In this document: positions 7,905 to 9,757 of the stretch, piece by piece
How positions within the stretch are numbered: position 1 is the stretch's first letter
Layout: each line of letters begins with the position of its first letter
Assembly: GCA_023245725.1 (NCBI GenBank)
Contig: JAHFJU010000020.1
Span: forward strand, 1 to 9,757
Reading direction: 5' to 3'
Length of the DNA stretch: 9,757 bases
Origin: Candidatus Peregrinibacteria bacterium
Lineage (GTDB): Bacteria > Patescibacteriota > Gracilibacteria > UBA1369 > UM-FILTER-53-11
Notes under the pieces: generated by a model
Database searches by the model: none
What the model was told of the DNA's origin: nothing
What the model saw: only the letters and a program-made list of their open reading frames with translations
Made by a program: the position numbers and the translations under genes

Positions 7905-7929
7905 TTTATAAACAAGCAAAGCAAGTCAA
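7905..7929 (-). promoter_or_regulatory. Weak candidate promoter for the RHS gene
   Basis: The minus strand carries TTGACT (7929-7924) and TATAAA (7910-7905). Each is a five-of-six match to a sigma-70-type element, but the spacer is only 13 bases, well short of the usual 17. If TATAAA is the -10, transcription would begin near 7898, immediately before the leader Shine-Dalgarno, about 80 bases ahead of the RHS ATG. The short spacer makes this tentative. An activator or a different -35 may be used. Confidence 0.25.
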
Positions 7930-7940
7930 AAACAACTTGC
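7921..7940. promoter_or_regulatory. Inverted repeat overlapping the candidate -35
   Basis: Plus-strand gcaagt (7921-7926) and acttgc (7935-7940) are perfect inverted copies separated by eight bases (caaaaaca). The left arm covers part of the TTGACT element, a typical place for a repressor operator. It could equally form a small RNA hairpin if transcription enters from the aldolase gene. No T-run directly follows, so it is not a standard terminator. Confidence 0.25.
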
Positions 7941-8029
7941 AATGTAAAGGTTATGTTGATGTCTAGCCATAAAAACAGCCCAAAAAAACATGAAATAATT
8001 ATGAACGAATTCTGAAATCCTAAAAAATT

Positions 8030-9064
8030 TTATCGATACAAATCAGACTTTCCGTCTGAATGGTATGCTTTCTCCATCATCATCATTACATGCTCTTTTA
8101 TTGCTGCCTCTGCCTCGCGATGATCTAGCTTTTCGATCTCTGGTAAGAAATAATTCAAAATATAGCGCATTGCTTTGCCTTTCTCTTGAGCAAAAGCCTC
8201 CATTCGAGCAAGAAGTTCTTGTGGAAAAAATCTAAACCAAATATCTGAAAGTGCCGTCGCATAATTAAATTTGCGCGCGCCCATCTCTACCGCGCGTGTA
8301 AAATTTTCAGGAGTTAATCCACTGCCACCATGCAAAACGCCGTACGCACCAAATGGGCGCGCCATGTCTGTAATTTCACGAATTCGATCCCAGCCAATAT
8401 GTGGAGCTTCTAAATAAACGCCGTGGCCGTTCCCAACAAAAAATGAAATTGCCTCAGGACGTACTGCTTCAACAAGACGTCGAGCATCTTCAACTTTCGT
8501 GTAGTAGTTGCCGATATTGTCACGAACCTTTGGGTCAGCCAAAGCAGATGCAGCGCCAACTTCTCCTTCTTCAATCTCAAGTGAAATTCCCATCGGGTGA
8601 ACTTTTGAAACAACATCACTGCACTTAGCAATATTTTCTTCAAGCGGACGATCAGATAAATCAACCAACAAAGAAGAAAATCCTGCTTCAATTGTTCTTT
8701 GCATGCACCCGTCTACATCACGCTTAATGTGATCATGATGAAGCACAACCGGAACGCTATACCCAAATTCTGCTATCATCTTTTCAATACCATCATGTGC
8801 CAAATCTGAAAGTCGAGCAGGCGGCATTTCGCAATATTTAACCTCAGACTCAGCAACCTCTAAAATAACAGGAGATTTACACTCCCATGCAGCACGCAGA
8901 ACCGCACTCAAAATCCATTTTGACCGGATATTTGTAGCTACGACACCAAATTTATTTTCATCTGCGACCCTTAAAATCCCCTGTAAATTACTTACACGAT
9001 AACCATTTTTTAGAGTGCGAACATAAGGATTAACATCGGGTAAAAATGGTGCAAGAGGTGTCAT
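8030..9064 (-). CDS. Class II (IIB-like) ketose-bisphosphate aldolase
   Basis: This 344-residue cytosolic enzyme cleaves or forms a ketose bisphosphate using divalent zinc. Fructose-1,6-bisphosphate is the likeliest substrate (glycolysis/gluconeogenesis), but tagatose-1,6-bisphosphate cannot be excluded. Landmarks in order are LHHDH (108-112, with catalytic D111 and zinc ligand H112), EAGFSSLLVDLSDRPLEENI (126-145), LEIEEGEVG (162-170), GNGHGVY (211-217, zinc ligand H214), LHGGSG (244-249, H245) and N267-YAT. The N-x-A/N-T form and the AGF...DxS..P.EEN block resemble GatY/KbaY and Bacillus-type IIB enzymes, not the NID-T of E. coli FbaA. It is somewhat longer than typical IIB members: about 20 extra N-terminal residues before KNGYRV and a longer C-terminus. 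The ATG at 9064 is the only usable start after the upstream in-frame stop. No Shine-Dalgarno precedes it. The stop is TAA. Specificity is unproven. Confidence 0.92.
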   Translation of the reverse strand: MTPLAPFLPDVNPYVRTLKNGYRVSNLQGILRVADENKFGVVATNIRSKWILSAVLRAAWECKSPVILEVAESEVKYCEMPPARLSDLAHDGIEKMIAEFGYSVPVVLHHDHIKRDVDGCMQRTIEAGFSSLLVDLSDRPLEENIAKCSDVVSKVHPMGISLEIEEGEVGAASALADPKVRDNIGNYYTKVEDARRLVEAVRPEAISFFVGNGHGVYLEAPHIGWDRIREITDMARPFGAYGVLHGGSGLTPENFTRAVEMGARKFNYATALSDIWFRFFPQELLARMEAFAQEKGKAMRYILNYFLPEIEKLDHREAEAAIKEHVMMMMEKAYHSDGKSDLYR

Positions 9065-9160
9065 ATAAATAGGAGTTAGATGCGGAAAATAACAATAATG
9101 GATTTAGCCAAAACACAGCTTAGCGTTCGCTGGCGAAATTGCAACTCTACACATAAAATT
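9065..9160. other. Short gap between the unknown gene and the aldolase, with a weak dyad
   Basis: The 96-base gap separates two co-directional genes. A nested dyad is present: cagc (9116-9119) with gctg (9129-9132), and gcca (9107-9110) with tggc (9131-9134), the two being mutually exclusive. On the minus strand the short stem is followed by only TGTTTT, so a terminator is weak at best. No clear -35/-10 pair stands out. The bases before the aldolase ATG lack any purine-rich ribosome site on the minus strand. Confidence 0.35.
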
Positions 9161-9757
9161 TTATTTAACATCTTCAATTCCGTCTGAAAGCGCATCTATC
9201 TGTTCTATAATATTTCGAATATTTTTTATTATTTCATCAATAGTTTCAACGCCAATACCAGCCAACAGGGGTCGTCTACTTCGAATATCACCGATAATTT
9301 TAAGTCGCGAACAGAATTCTTCTAATTTTCCGATTTTAGAAAGATGATCAGACAACTTTGCAACATCTGAGGCCGAGACATCCTTACAATACAAAAACAC
9401 ACCCATATTTGCTATCAATTGATCCGATTGAGATTGTATAGCTTTACGTCTCTCCACATTTTTATTTCTAACTGATAAATGTGCGGCGTGACCAGAAATA
9501 ACATGGAGCGTTACAGTATCGCTCGGCGCTAAAGATCTCGGCGCAATCTCGGCTTCAAATGGGCCATTATTCCTAATATTCTCTGCTCTAAAAAAAGCAG
9601 TTACAGAAGCTGTTTTTTTACTAAATTCATCTTCAGTAATTTGATTACCAATAACAATACTTTTCACCCCTCGAGAAAGACGACCGACAAACATCTTAGC
9701 CGAATTAGAATCTTGTCCGATGCTAGAAAAATCAATTCCACCAAATAAATACTTTAC
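9161..9757 (-). CDS. Unrecognised protein, N-terminus beyond the right edge
   Basis: I do not recognise this protein. The frame is open to the window edge, giving 198 visible residues (starting VKYLFGGIDFSSIGQ), and stops at TAA (9163-9161). An internal ATG at 9694 could be a start, but it has no Shine-Dalgarno and the frame upstream reads as normal coding sequence, so the gene most likely begins outside the window. The first half looks beta-rich (SIVIGNQ, SVTAFFRAENI, DTVTLHVISGH). The second half is helical and charged, ending in an amphipathic stretch (TIDEIIKNIRNIIEQIDALS) that could form a coiled coil. There is no signal peptide or membrane segment in the visible part. Its location 96 bases upstream of the aldolase, on the same strand, permits cotranscription, but no functional link is apparent. 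Confidence 0.75.
   Translation of the reverse strand, partial: VKYLFGGIDFSSIGQDSNSAKMFVGRLSRGVKSIVIGNQITEDEFSKKTASVTAFFRAENIRNNGPFEAEIAPRSLAPSDTVTLHVISGHAAHLSVRNKNVERRKAIQSQSDQLIANMGVFLYCKDVSASDVAKLSDHLSKIGKLEEFCSRLKIIGDIRSRRPLLAGIGVETIDEIIKNIRNIIEQIDALSDGIEDVK

Larger units (their letters stand above)
7888..8029. other. Non-coding gap between the aldolase and the RHS leader region
   Basis: Apart from the promoter candidate and inverted repeat described separately, the gap is AT-rich with no ORF that has a credible start. The aldolase stop is at its right end. A run of seven T on the minus strand (7988-7982) has only a weak AT dyad (ataattat, 7995-8002) upstream, so no convincing aldolase terminator is present. 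Read-through from the aldolase into the RHS gene is possible. Confidence 0.5.

Noticed and set aside
7982..8002. Possible aldolase terminator: minus-strand T7 run after an AT-rich dyad
   Set aside because: The dyad (ataattat) is short, with no G-C pairs and no usable loop, so an intrinsic terminator is not supported.
8257..8264. Apparent loss of the E. coli FbaA Asp288 in the aldolase (Ala269 in NYAT)
   Set aside because: Class IIB enzymes such as GatY/KbaY normally carry N-V-A-T at this place, so it is a subclass trait and not a defect.
8401..8691. Two ORFs inside the aldolase (75 codons on plus, 93 on minus)
   Set aside because: They are other-frame readings of the aldolase gene, whose own frame carries all the active-site motifs.
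9107..9134. Possible terminator between the unknown gene and the aldolase
   Set aside because: The stems are only four base pairs, mutually exclusive, and not followed by a proper T-run on the minus strand.

Overview
The window is moderately AT-rich bacterial DNA. All three substantial genes lie on the minus strand, so transcription runs from the right edge to the left. No tRNA, rRNA, CRISPR array, insertion sequence or integrase was seen. The standard genetic code fits: the reading frames use TGG for Trp and no in-frame TGA, and both visible stops of the larger genes are TAA. Taxonomy cannot be fixed from this sequence. An uncultured lineage is plausible because the giant secreted RHS protein mixes CARDB and DNRLRE modules, and Patescibacteria-like genomes are one possibility. 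This is a low-confidence inference.

Positions 1-7817 hold one uninterrupted open frame that runs off the left edge, with 2605 codons visible. It encodes a very large secreted RHS/YD-repeat protein in the WapA / polymorphic-toxin style. In order it has a signal peptide, an Ala/Pro/Lys-rich stalk, a WapA-like N-terminal region, a DNRLRE-like beta-sandwich, three CARDB (Ig-like) domains, a CGGC hinge, a single Ca-binding TSP3-like motif, a DUF6531-type RHS entry domain and about 46 YD repeats. The RHS core follows, ending in a textbook PxxxxDPxGL processing motif, and then the first 113 residues of the variable C-terminus. The effector domain, any immunity gene and the stop codon lie beyond position 1.

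Positions 7818-8029 are the upstream region of the RHS gene. They hold a weak candidate promoter, an inverted repeat overlapping its -35 element, and a hairpin that contains the RHS Shine-Dalgarno sequence. A 27-codon leader-like ORF has a good Shine-Dalgarno of its own, and its end overlaps the RHS start codon. Together these suggest, without proving, control of RHS translation by leader translation.

Positions 8030-9064 encode a complete class II (IIB-like) ketose-bisphosphate aldolase, probably a housekeeping glycolytic or sugar-phosphate enzyme. A 96-base gap separates it from the 3' part of an unrecognised gene (9161-9757), whose N-terminus lies beyond the right edge. The aldolase and the unknown protein show no obvious functional link to the RHS protein. 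They may share a transcript with it, since no strong terminator was found between any of the genes.
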